From positions 29,854,016 to 29,918,015 of the forward strand of contig OY783193.1 of assembly GCA_963678675.1 (NCBI GenBank): a stretch of 64,000 nucleotides of DNA, written 5' to 3'. This stretch comes from Xiphydria camelus. Lineage: Eukaryota > Arthropoda > Insecta > Hymenoptera > Xiphydriidae. The translations under genes were made by a program, and so were the position numbers. Below, piece after piece: positions 26,301 through 40,800 of the stretch. Numbering within the stretch: the stretch's first letter is position 1; each line of letters starts with the position of its first letter. The notes under the pieces were generated by a model, which was not told the origin of the DNA, searched no databases, and saw only the letters and a list, made by a program, of their open reading frames with translations.

Positions 26301-29300
26301 TGAAACAAAAGTTGTAGGGTTTCATGACAGACATCTAACTATGACTTTGAATTTGGCCTTGACCTTGACCTTTGAGGTCATTTGGAGGTCAATTTACAAA
26401 TGTTATGTAGAAAACCCTTAATTTCACTCCGGATTCTAAACGAGCAGGAAATTTTACGTTTAGATGTGACTTTTAAATGACTCAGGCCAAAGATCAAGTA
26501 AAGTAATGTCAAGGGCAATTTCCAATTTTTAATGGAAAACTCATTTTTTACCCCGGACTCGGAAAGAGCAGATAGATTTGGCAATAAACTTGAAATGAAT
26601 CATGAATTCAACATCATTTGAAGGTACCTGCTCTTTCTGAGTGTGAGGTAAAAAATGGAAATTTCTCATTAACACTAGATTTATGGAACCCCGTCAATTT
26701 GGCGGGTGATTTATGCGGAGTACCATTCAATTTCGATTCTCTAGTAACCTATGAGGTTTTAGAGTAAATTAGTGAAATACTTTTTTGTAGATTAGATTTC
26801 GCTGTACAAGATAGATATAGTAACATACACTAAAATTTCGTAGTTATCGAGATAATTATCCGCCAAAATGACCACTTTAGAACGTCGAAAACGTCCGTAA
26901 ATCTAGTGTTAAATTTGGAAGTTGCCCTTGACATTTCCTTGCCCGATCTTCGGCCTCAAAATCATTTGATGATCATATCTGAACGTAAAATTACCCACTC
27001 TTTCAGAATCCGGGGTGAAAAGTAGTGATTTCCGTTTAAAGTTTTAAGTTGATTTTCAAATGACCTTGAAGGTCAAGGTAAGATTTAAGGTTGCTGTTAG
27101 ATGTCCACCTCGAAACCCTACAATTTTTGTTTGAAATATTTTTTACAGAAATTTAATCCCTTAAAGTTATTCAGACATGTCCATACTTTTTTCCCACCCT
27201 ATAAGTTCGACTGAACGGTTCCGTGATTATTTGGAATACACGAAGATACATCTTTCAGAGATGCTCCTGAACCGACCGGAGAGGAGGGTGAAGATACGGA
27301 TATGGAGTTACCGAAGGTCTACGAGCCGGTCCATGATCATCGAGTACTTAGAGAAAGACTAGATATGTTTCTGTCGCAATTTAACGAGATGCAGAGAGGC
27401 GCCGGAATGGACTTAGTGTTCTTCCCTGATGCCATGTTCCACCTGGTCAAGATTTCGCGAGTCATTAGACATCCGAGAGGCAACGTAATGTTGGTGGGGG
27501 TAGGTGGATCTGGTAAGCAGAGTCTGACGAAGCTCTCCTCCTTCATTGCTGGCTATAAGACCTTCCAAATCACGCTGACTAGATCGTACAACGTGACGAA
27601 TTTTCTCGAGGATCTAAAATTCCTCTATCGCACGTGTGGTGCTCAGGGCAAGGGAACCACTTTCATATTTACCGATCTCGACATCAAGGAGGAAGGCTTC
27701 CTGGAGTATCTGAATAACATATTAAGCTCCGGCGTTATTAGCAATTTATTCACACGCGACGAACAAGCCGAGATCATTTCTGAACTTACACCCTCCATGA
27801 AACGTGAAAATCCCAAGAGAATGCTTAACAATGAGCTTATAATGGAGCATTTCCTGCAGAGAACTTGTCAGAATTTGCACGTCGCCTTCTGCTTCTCACC
27901 AGTCGGCGAAAAGTTCAGAAATAGAGCCCAGCGCTTTCCAGCATTGATCTCCGGTTGTACCATAGACTGGTTTCAACCCTGGCCTAGGGATGCCTTAGTT
28001 CTAGTAGCACGGCATTTTCTACATGACTTTGAAATCGAATGCACTGTCGAAGTCAAGGATCAATTGGTGGATGCTCTCGGCTCTATACAAGATGTAGTGG
28101 CGGAAACTTCGACGGAATATTTCCAACGTTTTAGACGCGCCACTCATGTAACTCCGAAATCCTATTTGAACTTTATCGGAGGATATAAGAATATCTATCG
28201 CGCAAAGCAACACGAACTTGGAGAGGGCGCTCGTAGAATGGATACCGGACTGGCCAAACTGGAGGAAGCTTCGATATCTGTGGAATTGCTGAAGAGGGAC
28301 CTTGCAGCGATGGAACAAGAATTGGCTCAGGCATCCCAAAAAGCAGAGACCGTATTGTTAGAAGTAACGGAGAGGGCTATGCAGGCGGAAACTTTTAAGA
28401 ATCAAGTGCAAATCGTCAAGGAAAAAGCTGAACAGCTGGTGGCTTGCATCGCGGATGAAAAAGCTTTAGCGGAGCAGAAACTGGAAGCAGCGAAACCAGC
28501 CTTGGAAGAGGCCGAGGCAGCCTTAAATACGATCAAGCCCGCACATATAGCTACCGTACGTAAGCTCGGTCGACCTCCTCATCTCATAATGAGAATCATG
28601 GATTGTGTGCTTATTCTGTTTCAAAGAAAATTAGGTCCCGTGATTCCGGATACCGCTGCTCCTTGTCCTAAACCATCGTGGGCCGAGTCGCTGAAGATGA
28701 TGGCCAGTACGACTTTCCTGCTGCAGCTGCAGAATTACCCAAAGGATATCATCAATAACGAAATGGTGGAATTGCTGACGCCTTACTTCAAAATGGAAGA
28801 TTATAATATGGAGACCGCGCGACGGGTTTGCGGCGATGTGGCTGGTCTATTGTCCTGGACGAAAGCCATGGCTTTTTTTCATTCCGTAAATAAGGAAGTA
28901 CTACCGCTGAAAGCGAACTTGACGCTGCAGGAAGCGAGATTGCGACTCGCCATGGAAGACCTGGCTAACGCTGAGAGGGAATTGTCAGAGAGAGAGATGG
29001 CACTTCAAGCCGTTAAGGAGCAGTATGACGCAGCGGTCTCTGAAAAGCAAAGATTGACAGACGCCGCCAATGTCTGCCTGCGTAAGATGACCGCAGCGAC
29101 AGCTTTGATCAGTGGATTGGGAGGAGAGAAGATCAGGTGGACCGAGCAAAGCGGAGAGTTTAAGATTCAACTCGGTAGACTCGTCGGTGACGTCTTACTG
29201 GCCACCGGCTTTCTGTCCTACTGTGGCCCATATAATCAACATTACAGGGCAGGCCTCGTTACTTCTTGGATGGATATCCTGACGACCAGAGTCATTCCCT

Positions 29301-32300
29301 TTACTCAGAATCTCAATATAACGAATATGCTGGTGGACTCGGCTACCGTTTCCGAATGGACCTTACAGGGTCTTCCGAACGACGAGCTTTCCGTTCAAAA
29401 CGCCCTCATAGTCACCAAATCGACATCATACCCTCTGTTGGTAGACCCACAGAATCAGGGAAAGATGTGGATCAAGAATAAGGAGGCTTCCAATGAGCTA
29501 CAAATTACGTCGCTGAACCACAAGTACTTCAGAACTCACTTGGAGGACAGTCTGTCCTTGGGAAGACCCTTGCTCGTCGAAGACGTCGCGGAGGAGTTGG
29601 ATCCAGTTATCGATAATGTGCTGGAAAAGAACTTTATCAAGTCTGGAACAATCGAGAAGGTCGTCGTCGGGGATAAGGAGTGTGACGTCATGCCTGGCTT
29701 TATGCTCTATATTACAACAAAGTTGCCGAATCCGGCGTACAGCCCGGAGATATCAGCGAAGACGTCTATCATCGACTTTACTGTGACGATGCAGGGTCTG
29801 GAGGACCAACTATTGGGAAGAGTTATACTTATGGAGAAGGCCGATTTGGAAGCGGAGAGGGTGGCTCTCTTCGAGTCCGTCATGACCAATCAGCGATCGA
29901 TGAAGGAACTTGAAAGTACTCTGTTGCACAGGCTGACCTCCTCAGAGGGTTCGCTAGTGGACGACGAAGCTTTGATAAGCGTCTTACGGGAAACGAAGTC
30001 CACCGCTGAATCTGTCAATGAGAAGCTTCAGGTATCCGCCCTGACCGAACGGAAGATTACAGTAGCAAGAGAAGAGTTCCGGGCGGTCGCCGCGCGAGGA
30101 TCGATCCTGTATTTCTTAATCGTTGAAATGAGTAACGTCAATGTAATGTATCAAAATTCCCTCAAACAATTTCTCACTATATTTGACAACTCCATAACGA
30201 AATCCACGAAGAGTGCGATCACCAGCGAACGAATCGATATCATTTTGCGCTATCTAACTCACGAAGTCTGGGGTTTCACACTGAGAAGCCTGTACGAGAA
30301 GCACAAGCCATTATTCACGCTAATGTTGGCCATGAAGATAGACTGCCATCGATGTGCAATATCGCATAGTGAATTCATGGCCTTCATCAAGGGTGGCGCG
30401 TCGCTGGATTTAAATGCCGTCGCTCCCAAGCCATTCAAATGGATTCTTGACATAACGTGGCTTAACTTGGTGGAGATTAGTAAATTGGAGGCCTTTTCTG
30501 AGGTGTTAACCAAGATCGAATTTAGCGAGAAAGAGTGGCGTCATTGGTATGAAAAAGAGAAGCCAGAAGAAGAGGAATTACCATGCGGCTATCAAAAGGG
30601 TTTGGACGTTTTTCGAAAGCTCCTGTTGGTCCGCTCTTGGAGCCCCGACAGGACATTGTCGCAAGCAAGGAAATACATAATGGAGTCCCTGGGTAAAGAA
30701 TACGGTGAAGCAAGAATTCTAGACTTAGATGCCACTTGGTCCGAATCAGAACCTAGAACGCCTCTGATCTGTATACTTTCGATTGGCTCCGATCCCAGTC
30801 CACAGATCACCGCATTAGCGAAGCAGAAGGCCACTCGTAAGTAAAGCTTGAAATAATTTTGAATGCTCCGCTCGAAAGAACTGCTCCACTTCAGGTGATA
30901 AAAATATTTATCTCGTAGAGCTTAGATCCGTATCGATGGGACAAGGACAAGAGTTCCACGCTCGTAAAATGATAAGCGACGCCATGGCAACCGGTGGATG
31001 GGTTCTACTACAAAACGTTCACCTATCATTGCCCTTCTGTACCGAGGCCATGGATGCACTCGTAGAAACTGACATTATTCACGATTCTTTCCGATTATGG
31101 ATGACGACCGAAGTACATCCTCAATTTCCTATTGGCTTACTCCAGGTAATCGCTTGCGAAGAAGTGACAGGTGTTGCATATATTACGCACACACAGCACA
31201 GAACATTGCAACAATATTGCAGTCATATTGCTTTATTACATTTGCAGGTGCAAAATTGTAAATCTATTATCTCAGCAATATATAGTTTGTAATATTTGAA
31301 ATGCAATATTGCATAAATAATATTCCAAATAAGTTGCTGCAATATTAAAAATGAAATTTTTCCAGTACCTCCCTTATAACTGAACATAACTAGTAACTGA
31401 ATATAACTTATATGAATACAAATAAAATTTAGCCCTAATCAAACAGAGCCACACAATATATGAGCCGTTGAAAACCAGAATGGTGTAAGTCACATTTCTT
31501 GTAAGTTGAGATTATTTGACTGTAAAGTTAAGTACAATTTGAAAAATCTGTCTAAATGATACAAACTGATATTTTAAATTGTATATATCTGTTTTGTATC
31601 ATCTAGACAGATTTTTCTAATTGTGCTTAACTTTGCAATCAAATGAAATGTGACTTACACCATTCTGGTTTTCAAAGGCTCATATTAACTTTCGTAATGG
31701 TAGAAAAACATTTATTTTCGCAACTGTAGTTTTAATTTTCATTGATATTATTAAATTTTGTAAATGGTATGATGAATATTTGTTTAAGCATATTAATAAA
31801 ATTACCAGCTGTATAGCTTAAACCCCCGTTTCGTAGTAAAGCTAACATGTTATGTTACAGTAGTCATCAGGGAAAAGTCCAGTTTAATGTGCAGAATCCC
31901 GGGATCGTGCCCTGAAAGAACCAGACAAATTTCAATCGTCGAATAAGCCAATAGAATTATTAATAGAGCAAGAAGTAGAAACTCAAGCACACAGAGCATT
32001 ATATGTACAAAAGAAAGTTATTTATTATAGTTTTTATGCGCACGCGGAGATATTGCACTGCAATATTGCCGTAATGTTACATGCAATATTGTAGAGGGGC
32101 GAACATTTGAATATTGCTGTAACGTTGCAGGAATATTGCTGAAACGTTGCACAATAATAATGAAGTGTTACCATTCTCTCAGAGAAATATTCCTGCAATA
32201 TTTATGCAAGCTTGCGGTGCTGTATGGGTGGTCTAATTTGGCTATTTATTTCGTGTTCTTTTATACCCCGATTCCGTTCTATAGATGGCGATTAAGTTTA

Positions 32301-35300
32301 CGAATGAACCGCCTCAAGGGATCAGAGCTAGCTTGAAAAGAACTTATCAAGGGGTGACCCAAGATACCCTTGACTATAGCGCCCAAATGCAGTGGCCGCC
32401 CCTTCTCTATGCGGTTGCATTCTTACATACAGTTGTACAAGAACGCAGGAAATTCGGTCCTTTAGGATGGAACGTGCCGTACGAATTTAATCAAGCAGAC
32501 TTCGCAGCTTCGGTACAATTCATTCAGAATCATCTGGACGATATGGATCCAAAGAAAGGAGTGTCCTGGCCTACGATGTGTTATATGCTCGGAGAGGTAA
32601 AAACCAATTACATGAAAAACAGACAAATGGAAGAAGTAAATAGTACGAGTTGTCGCAATCAACCCAATAACTGTGCAGGTGCAATACGGCGGACGAGTGA
32701 CGGACGATTTCGATAAACGTCTGCTGACGACCTTCACCCATGTCTGGTTTTGTGACGTATTGCTACGTCCTGGCTTCGAGTTCTATCGCGGTTATCGCGT
32801 CCCGCAAACGCGGAGTTTACAGGGCTACGTCGATTACATCAACGCCCTTCCGGAAACCGATACGCCAGAAGTGTTCGGCTTGCATTCGAATGCCGATATC
32901 ACATATCAAATTAACACGGCTAAGGGCATTTTAGATACAATTCTGAGTGTCCAGCCAAAAGAAGGAGGTGCTCAAGGCGGCGAGACTAGAGAAAGCGTCG
33001 TTTACAGACTGGCGGAAGATATGCTTGGAAAATTACCGAAGCAGTATAACAGTTTCGAAGTCAGAGAAGCTCTGCAAAGAATGGGAGCTTTACTACCGAT
33101 GAACATCTTCTTGCGACAAGAAATTGATAGGTGAGTCTATGGAGACCAGTAACTATGTAAGAAAACTCAGAAGCCCTGGAAATAAAAACTTTGTGTCTTC
33201 AGGATTACTCGTGTCATAACAGAGGTGCAATCTACTCTGACCGATTTGAAACTGGCCATCGACGGTACGATAATTATGAGTCAAGGCTTGCGTAAATCCT
33301 TGGACGCGATGTACGATGCCCGCATACCCGATAAATGGCTAAAGGTCTCTTGGGAATCGGCTACATTGGGTTTTTGGTATACGGAGCTCTTGGAGAGAGA
33401 CAATCAATTTAGATATTGGTGCAACAACGGTCGACCCAGTGTGTTTTGGATGACAGGATTCTTTAATCCGCAAGGATTCTTGACTGCCATGAGACAGGTG
33501 AGAAGTCAACATTCCAATAGTATCTCATAAATAAATAAATAGGGGAGAACAGAGCAGGTTGCAAGACGGGTAAGTTGCAACACATTAATTTTTTCTGACG
33601 AGAAACCCTTCAGAAGAAAATAAATCACAGGTTCAATAGAGTCGTAGTTTGTCCCCTCATCAGTAGAAAGCAGTGTGATATTGGCACAATCCTGCCAGTT
33701 ATGTATATAAAAAGAAGTGTTTTTAAGGTGGGGACATTCGTCATAAGCCAATAACGGCCCCTATTTTCTGCATGAACTGTGTTTCAGAGTATTTAGACGA
33801 GTTTTTTTTAACCAACTATATAGCAATAACTTAATAAATATTAAAAAGTTCTTCAAAAAGTTAAATGGTTCAAAGTGCCCAAGCACTAATGCAATATGCC
33901 CCGAACATGGGGAAATTGCAACACGCGCGCGTATAGATTACTAGGCCAGTCGACAAGTGCATTAATAACGGAAGCAATTCCGGACAAGCTGGAAATAATT
34001 TTAATTTATTTGATTTGGTGTTAAAAGGCACGTATTAAATTTGTACCCCCCAGAAAAAGCCCGGATTTGGCCGCCATCTTAAGAAAATAGGCTAACAAAA
34101 TGTTTTTTCTTCATTATTTGTCAATAACTCGATTTCTATAAACTTTAGAGCAAAATATGTAGTTACCAAAATTAAAGCAAATTAAATTGTCTATAAAAAA
34201 TGTACGTGTTTTTCTGTACGACTATCTGGTTCGAAGTTATATGGGCATCAAAAGCTGGATGTATTATAGGCATTTATTATTTTCTTTATTCTAGGCATAT
34301 TTAAAAGCAAGCAACTGCTATTATGCTTTCATGATTGCATTTATATTTGTTTCCTGTCGGCCAACCCTACTTCTGTTTTATATGGAATGTTTAACTCAAG
34401 GTCATTAACCTTGTCAGCCTTCGGCGAGCCTCATCCCCAAACCATGCCTCGTGTTACGACCTAATTAAACACAGTCTGAAACAAAACGTGTGGCCGCCAC
34501 ACACGGAAGAAATGAAACTTCGATATCAGTTTCTCTGAATTTGATTCCGATGGTATTAGTTTCAATTGGCTCTACGAAAAAGCATTGTAAAAGACTTGTA
34601 TATAGCCAATTGAAACTAATACCACCGGAATCAAATTCAGAGAAACTGATATCAAAGTTTCACTTCTTCCGCGTGTGGCGGCCATACGTTTTGTGTTTTT
34701 TGTTGAATTCAATGTGAATTTTTTTATGGGCACAAAATATAGTGTAAGGAATATCATATTCACTGGATGTATTTTCACCGATATTGGATCCTCCAGGAAC
34801 TTCAAAATCTGTTACATTCTCCAGGGTTTGGGCCTGGTGTTGATCTGCATTAGCAGATATAGCAATATTTGATTGTGTTAATTTAATTCTCTCTTTCCAT
34901 TTTCGACTTCGTTCTGCATCAGTTTTAGGTAGTGTCTTCGTCATTGTTTTCTTTACACGGTGCCTGTCACGAAACTCTTTTGCCCGTTGTTTTTCTGTTT
35001 TTGCCATAATAATTTTAATATAACACACACGCGAAAGAATGTTCAGTGTTCATTGACGTTAACGAAATTGAAAGTTTATTTTACACGTTGCCTGTCACTG
35101 TACTCTTTTAACCGTTCTGTTGTTTTTTTTGCAACAATAATTATAAATTAATACACACACGTACACACACACACGTACACATACGAAAGAATGTACAGTA
35201 ATGCATGGTGGTTACTCGAGAAAGGTCACGACTCCGATCGCAGACTACACGAGCTCCGTATAGCCGGCCATTCGACGCGGTAAAATCCGGAAAACTGAAG

Positions 35301-37795
35301 ATGTACAAACGAAATACAAACAACTCACAAGTAACTCTGCGCCCTCTAGTCTGGCTTCTCATATCATCTTACGGATACGCCCAAAAAAGGGTCCTAAACG
35401 CTAGATTTATGGTGAGACTAAACAGTCCTCTTAGTGGAGGTGCGACACTGCGTCGCCTCATGATACGAACAATAGCTTTCATCGCCCGAAGAAACCCTCT
35501 CAAGCAACACAAACCAGACCCCCTCTGCACAGTCTAAACAGCGATTGATTTTTGCGTCATTTTTCTTCAGTTTCAAGCTACAATAATAACTATAATATGT
35601 GCGATCAAGAGTAGATCTCCTCGAGGTCGTAAATCCCGAAGGCACTACTGCGTGACACGAATAGTGACCGAAAACGTACAGTGGTGGATTTAAACCGTAT
35701 CGGTTAGTTGAAATGATTTAGCACTGCACTCACAATATTATACTGGTGATTATATTGGATTCAAAGAGATACAGTAATTCCGTGATGTAGCCGTGGTTTA
35801 CAATTAGATACACTAAAAGGTAGTTTTGAGGGAAATGTGTGGGACTGCGAACGCATTCGTAACCCCCATTTACCAAAACATACCGCCTGCCTCCCTGTTG
35901 CGACCGATGTACAGATGATATCTAGATTAGTGCGTCACTTAGGTTGCGATAATAGTGAGCCTCGCCGCGTGAGTGATAGTCGCACGGCGACCTGGCGCTC
36001 CAGCCTCGCAAAATCGACACATGGCTTGCCTGGCAAAGGCGATAGTCTGCGTACGGTAGAGAGCGGTGGAATGGGGCAGAGTTGAGAGCGGTGTATTGGG
36101 GCAGGGTCGAGAGCGCTGTATGAGTGAGGCACGGTCGAAAGCGCTGGAGTGTGTGGGTTTCGTTACGGTCTCTCGTGTCGGCGCGCGCGATTTTAGTACC
36201 CTCAGCAAAGAAGTTTCACTTCAAAAACCTCGGATTTCCGCCTTATGATATATGATACTATTTGGTGGTACATATTTTTATTTGGTAAAGAAATCATGTC
36301 ACATACTTGTACTTGCTTCCACATCACCTAGAGGTAAAGTACCCATCGCGTTTTTTTTAAGTGGTCTCCCCAATAGACCTAATCCACTATGCCACCAACT
36401 TAGATAACTAAGTTTCTTTTGAGGTTGTAGGCTCATCAGAGTTTTTTCGCTTTTTTCATGTTACTGGTTGTTCAACATCTGTCTCATATTCCGGATCTGG
36501 TTCATAATGTGCAGAATATTCTATTGATTGGTTTAGATCTCTTTCTATATCGATAGGGAAATTCTCGTTGTCTTTGTCGTCTAATTCGACCACTTCCAAA
36601 GTATTCGAACAAGATTTTCCCTTGCAAAAAATGCACACAGTACTGAGCAATACAAACCTGCTTTGCGGCAGCTACAAACTGCATTACAACCTTTAGCGCA
36701 TTTACAAGAAATTAGTTTTAGTAATTCTTGGAGAGCTGCGTCTTGTAAAGTAGCAATGGACATTAACCCATTTTTTTAGTTTTTCCATTCCCAATCTAAA
36801 GCTGATTTATCATTTCCATACCATAGCTGTACCTGATGGTAAGTACGGAAGGAGTGCAAGCGAGCTGCATCTTTGGTTAGCGATAACGATGCTTGGTAAG
36901 CTTTTGGTAATAGATTGTACGAAACACTGGTATCTGTATTTATTTAATGAGTCGCATTTTTTTGATCCATACAGGTAAAGAAGAAATTGTTCTCCAACTT
37001 TGTCTATATCCGCTGGGGATGCGTTTGGGTCTTTAAATATTTGTACAGCTTTCCGTAATTCTTTTTCTTTCTGTAAAACTTTAACGAATTTCATTTTTCC
37101 CTGCCTGTATAGTGCGAATGAGTAGCCCATATGCAAAACTCGCTATATGCCAAAAAAATAAAAATTGAGATATTGGCACCACTGTCTTCTAAAAGGTCAA
37201 AGCTAACTACTTGAACATATTTTGAGCTGAAAAACGCGCTATTACCTATTTAAAATCGAATCGAAAAAGTGGATACATTTTCAAAAGCCGCTATATGCAC
37301 GAGGTGTACAGATGCAAAGTCGGCTAAACGTTTGAACGCGTGCAAAGTGCGTTATATTCGATAATGTGACTGCTAGGTATATTGGGAATACGGCTGCAAA
37401 ACTAGTTATTCTTAGATTTCGCGGTCTTTTAAGGTTGTTTGTTTTAACACGTCGTCATTTGTTTGCATTACAGTTTCATTCACTGATCTCTATAAGCTAG
37501 GGAAGTATCTCAAATTATTAACTGGAATGAAAATGAAAAGTTGCAGTTCTATAACGACATCTTTTCTGCTTCGGAGGAAAATGATACAACCGCTACTGCT
37601 AACAATAATGGTGATGACGATGACAATTGCACCAATAATAGTGACTTCGAACTCCCTGAAGATGACGCAGTCTATGACTTAATTTTTTTTAATTTTTATT
37701 GTTTGTATTTTTTGTTTTTCACTACTTTTTCTTTGAATAATAATAAATTATGCTTTAACTATTAATTTTTCTAAAATATTTATTTGGTTAATTGC

Positions 37796-37845
<50 letters not shown>

Positions 37846-40800
37846 TAATAATAAAATTAAATAAAGCAATAATATTAAGCCCGAAATGATCGAAAATAGC
37901 GGGTTTTGCAAGTTATTAAAAGCCAATACGGCGTTGATGATTTGCAAAACCTGCTATATACATAATACGCTTGCAAAACACGCTATGAACAAAATACAAA
38001 CCTAAATAACTTAATTCTATTATTTATAGGATTATAGGTGACTATTTTAAAGATTTACAATAATTATTTTCAATTTTTTCAATAACTAAAACATTTTCTA
38101 AATCTTATTTGTATTTGGTTATACGTTTTTCGTTAATACCCTAAATTCTGTTATGAAGCACATAGCGGGTTTTGCATATGGGCTACTCGAATGTAGTATC
38201 GCAGCCACTAAATGCGTGTAGAAATAAAATGTCCATAATTTTGAAGCATCGGTAGACCGTCCTTGGTAACACCCCGACGGGAGGCTCGATCGGAAAAGCC
38301 CGACTTTCCCTGTCCAGATGTTTACACCCGACATTCCTTGTCTAGGTGCTTACAGGGTTAATGACCTTGAGTTAAACATTCCGTATAAAAGAGGAGTAGG
38401 GTTGGTCGACAGAAAAACAAATATGAATGCAATCATGAAAGCATAACAGCAGTTGCTTGCTTTTAAATATGCCTAGAATAAAGAAAATAATAAATGCCTA
38501 TAATATATCCAGCTCTTCATGCCCATATAACTTCGAACCAGATAGTCGCATGGAAAAACACATACAACCTTTTTACAGATAATTTGCTTTAATTTTGGTA
38601 ACTATATATTTTGCTCTAAAGTTTATAGAAATCGAGTTATTGACAAATAATGAAGAAAAAACATTTTTTAGCCCATTTTCTTAAGATGGCGGCCAAATCC
38701 GGGCTTTCTGTGGGGTGCAAATTTAATATGTGCTTTTTAACACCAAATCAAAGAAATTAAAATTATTTCCAGCTTGTCCGGAATTGCTTCCGTTATCAGC
38801 TAGGATTTTATATGACTTTTCGACTGGCCTATACTGTCTTCCTTTACAACTCCGTCAATTTCTTATATAACACTTCAATTTTATTCTACAGTTTTATTTT
38901 TAATACATTAAACTACATTACATAATTCTTGAAAACTAATTCCCATTTTCAGTAAAATGAAAAAAACATAAGACTTGTCGCCACCTACCCTTGTGAAAAA
39001 AGTTTTGATTAGCCAATAGTTTTGAATAGTAACTATTGACATATCAATCATCTTCAATAGTTACTATTGGAGATACCAATAGTCCTTAATGGTTACTATT
39101 GAAGTTCAAAATTTCCCTACAATAGTTCCCAATAGTGAACCAATAGCTACTATTGAATACTTCGTTTCACTATAGTGTATTCAATAGTTACTATTGGAAA
39201 TAAAAAGATCCCTTCAATGGTTACCAATAGTCAACCAATAATTATTATTGAATACTTCATTTTACTATTGGGTATCCAATAGTTACTACTGAAGTTCAAA
39301 AGTTCCTCCCAATAGTTATCACAACAATCGTCTAATAATTATTATTAAATGCTCCATTTTATTATTTGGTATCCCACACACACACACAGGTAGCAATTTC
39401 ATGTTCTATACAAATCATAAGAACGTTTCCAGAGCAAATCTTATAGAGCAATGTTTGTTCTAAGAACATTTTCAAAACGTTCTTACAACACTTATAGGTT
39501 AAGAATGGGCACCGTTCTATATATAGAACGTTTTAGTTCTTTAAGCTGTTCTGTAAGGTCTGCGGGAAACACTTATAGAATTGTTGTGTGTGTGTGTGTG
39601 TGTGAGTAAACGTTCTCACAGGTCTTAAAGAATCTTTATAACACAGTTACAAAGCAATCTCATAAAAATTCTATAACAGTTCTAAAATGTTGTCTTGGAA
39701 TTCTGGTATAGAACAAAAAAAGAACTCATACAATTATTCTTTAGCAGCGCATATTGCTTTGTTATACAATTTTTGTGTTGCATGGGTGTTCTAGTAGTAG
39801 TATAATCTTTTCATCATGAGCGGTCACCCATCCAACTACTGTCCGCACTTTTTGCTGCTTAACTGCGTTGATCGGTCGGTGTCCTCGAGTCCTCATCTGC
39901 TGAACGCTCCTGTGTGCATGGTGTTCTACTTAGAGTACTTTAAAGTCGTTTAATTGTGTCTCTTAAAACAAAATGTTTCTGTATCGCATCACAACGCTGC
40001 ACATGTCAGAAATAATATGGATAGACCAAGAACCAAGATGGTTCTAATCAAACTGCATAAGAGTACTCACATCACTACGAATTGATTAGTTGGTTTGTAT
40101 AGAGTCCATCAGGGAGCAATAAATTTTAATGCGGAAAAAGCTTTATCGTGAAATATATAGTACACTAGCAGCCCATCCCGGCTTCGCACGGGTGGATTGT
40201 GGATTGATTTTGGCCGTCATTTGACGAATTTTTAGCAGATATCTATAGATTTACCAAAGATTTAACAAATCTAATATCACCACTGTATAGCCACGGGAAA
40301 ATCATACCCTACTATCAAAAAAAATTTTTATAGGGCCCATAGCTTTCATGGTACAAAGCCGAACTGTAGTTGACCTCAATTTTACCTCCGCTGACCATAA
40401 AGGTCACATTAAAAAAATCGTCAAGGACATATTTGAACGTAAAATTTCCCTCTCTTTTCATTTCCTTTATCAAAAATAAGGGTTCCTATTTAAGGTCATG
40501 GTCAAGGTCAGATCCAATATGACCATTGTGTAGCCATAGAAAAATCATAAAATTTTTGTATTAAACATTTTTCTCTAAAATTATTTCCCGCTGAGATAAT
40601 CATCCGTACTTGGACTTTTTGAACACCCTGTATAAGATTTACTAACTCAGAACCTTCGCGGGCATGCGTCCAACCATTCCCCAAAGTTTAATCGCAATCG
40701 GATGAACGGTTTATATTGAAGTTCCATACAAAATATATTGGAAAATTGTTAAATTTTTTTTCGAACACCCTAATCACTTAGCGGTATGAAATATATCCTA

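Larger units (their letters stand above)
33942..38832. mobile_element. 4.9-kb DNA element with ~480-bp terminal inverted repeats
   Basis: Left repeat 33942-34416 and right repeat 38355-38832 are inverted copies (ends AGGCCAGTCGA / TCGACTGGCCT; inner parts GGTCATTAACC / GGTTAATGACC). Between them on the minus strand are two remnant genes. One has a GCDTT motif and a Cys-rich region (36560-38334). The other is rich in Arg/Lys (34700-35007). Later insertions are a MITE at 34482-34695 and one at 37121-38187. I do not recognise the superfamily. It lies in the last dynein intron. Confidence 0.75.

Noticed and set aside
37541..37765. Small acidic plus-strand ORF
   Set aside because: Lies inside the non-autonomous 37121-38187 element beside a microsatellite; low-complexity Asp/Asn composition.
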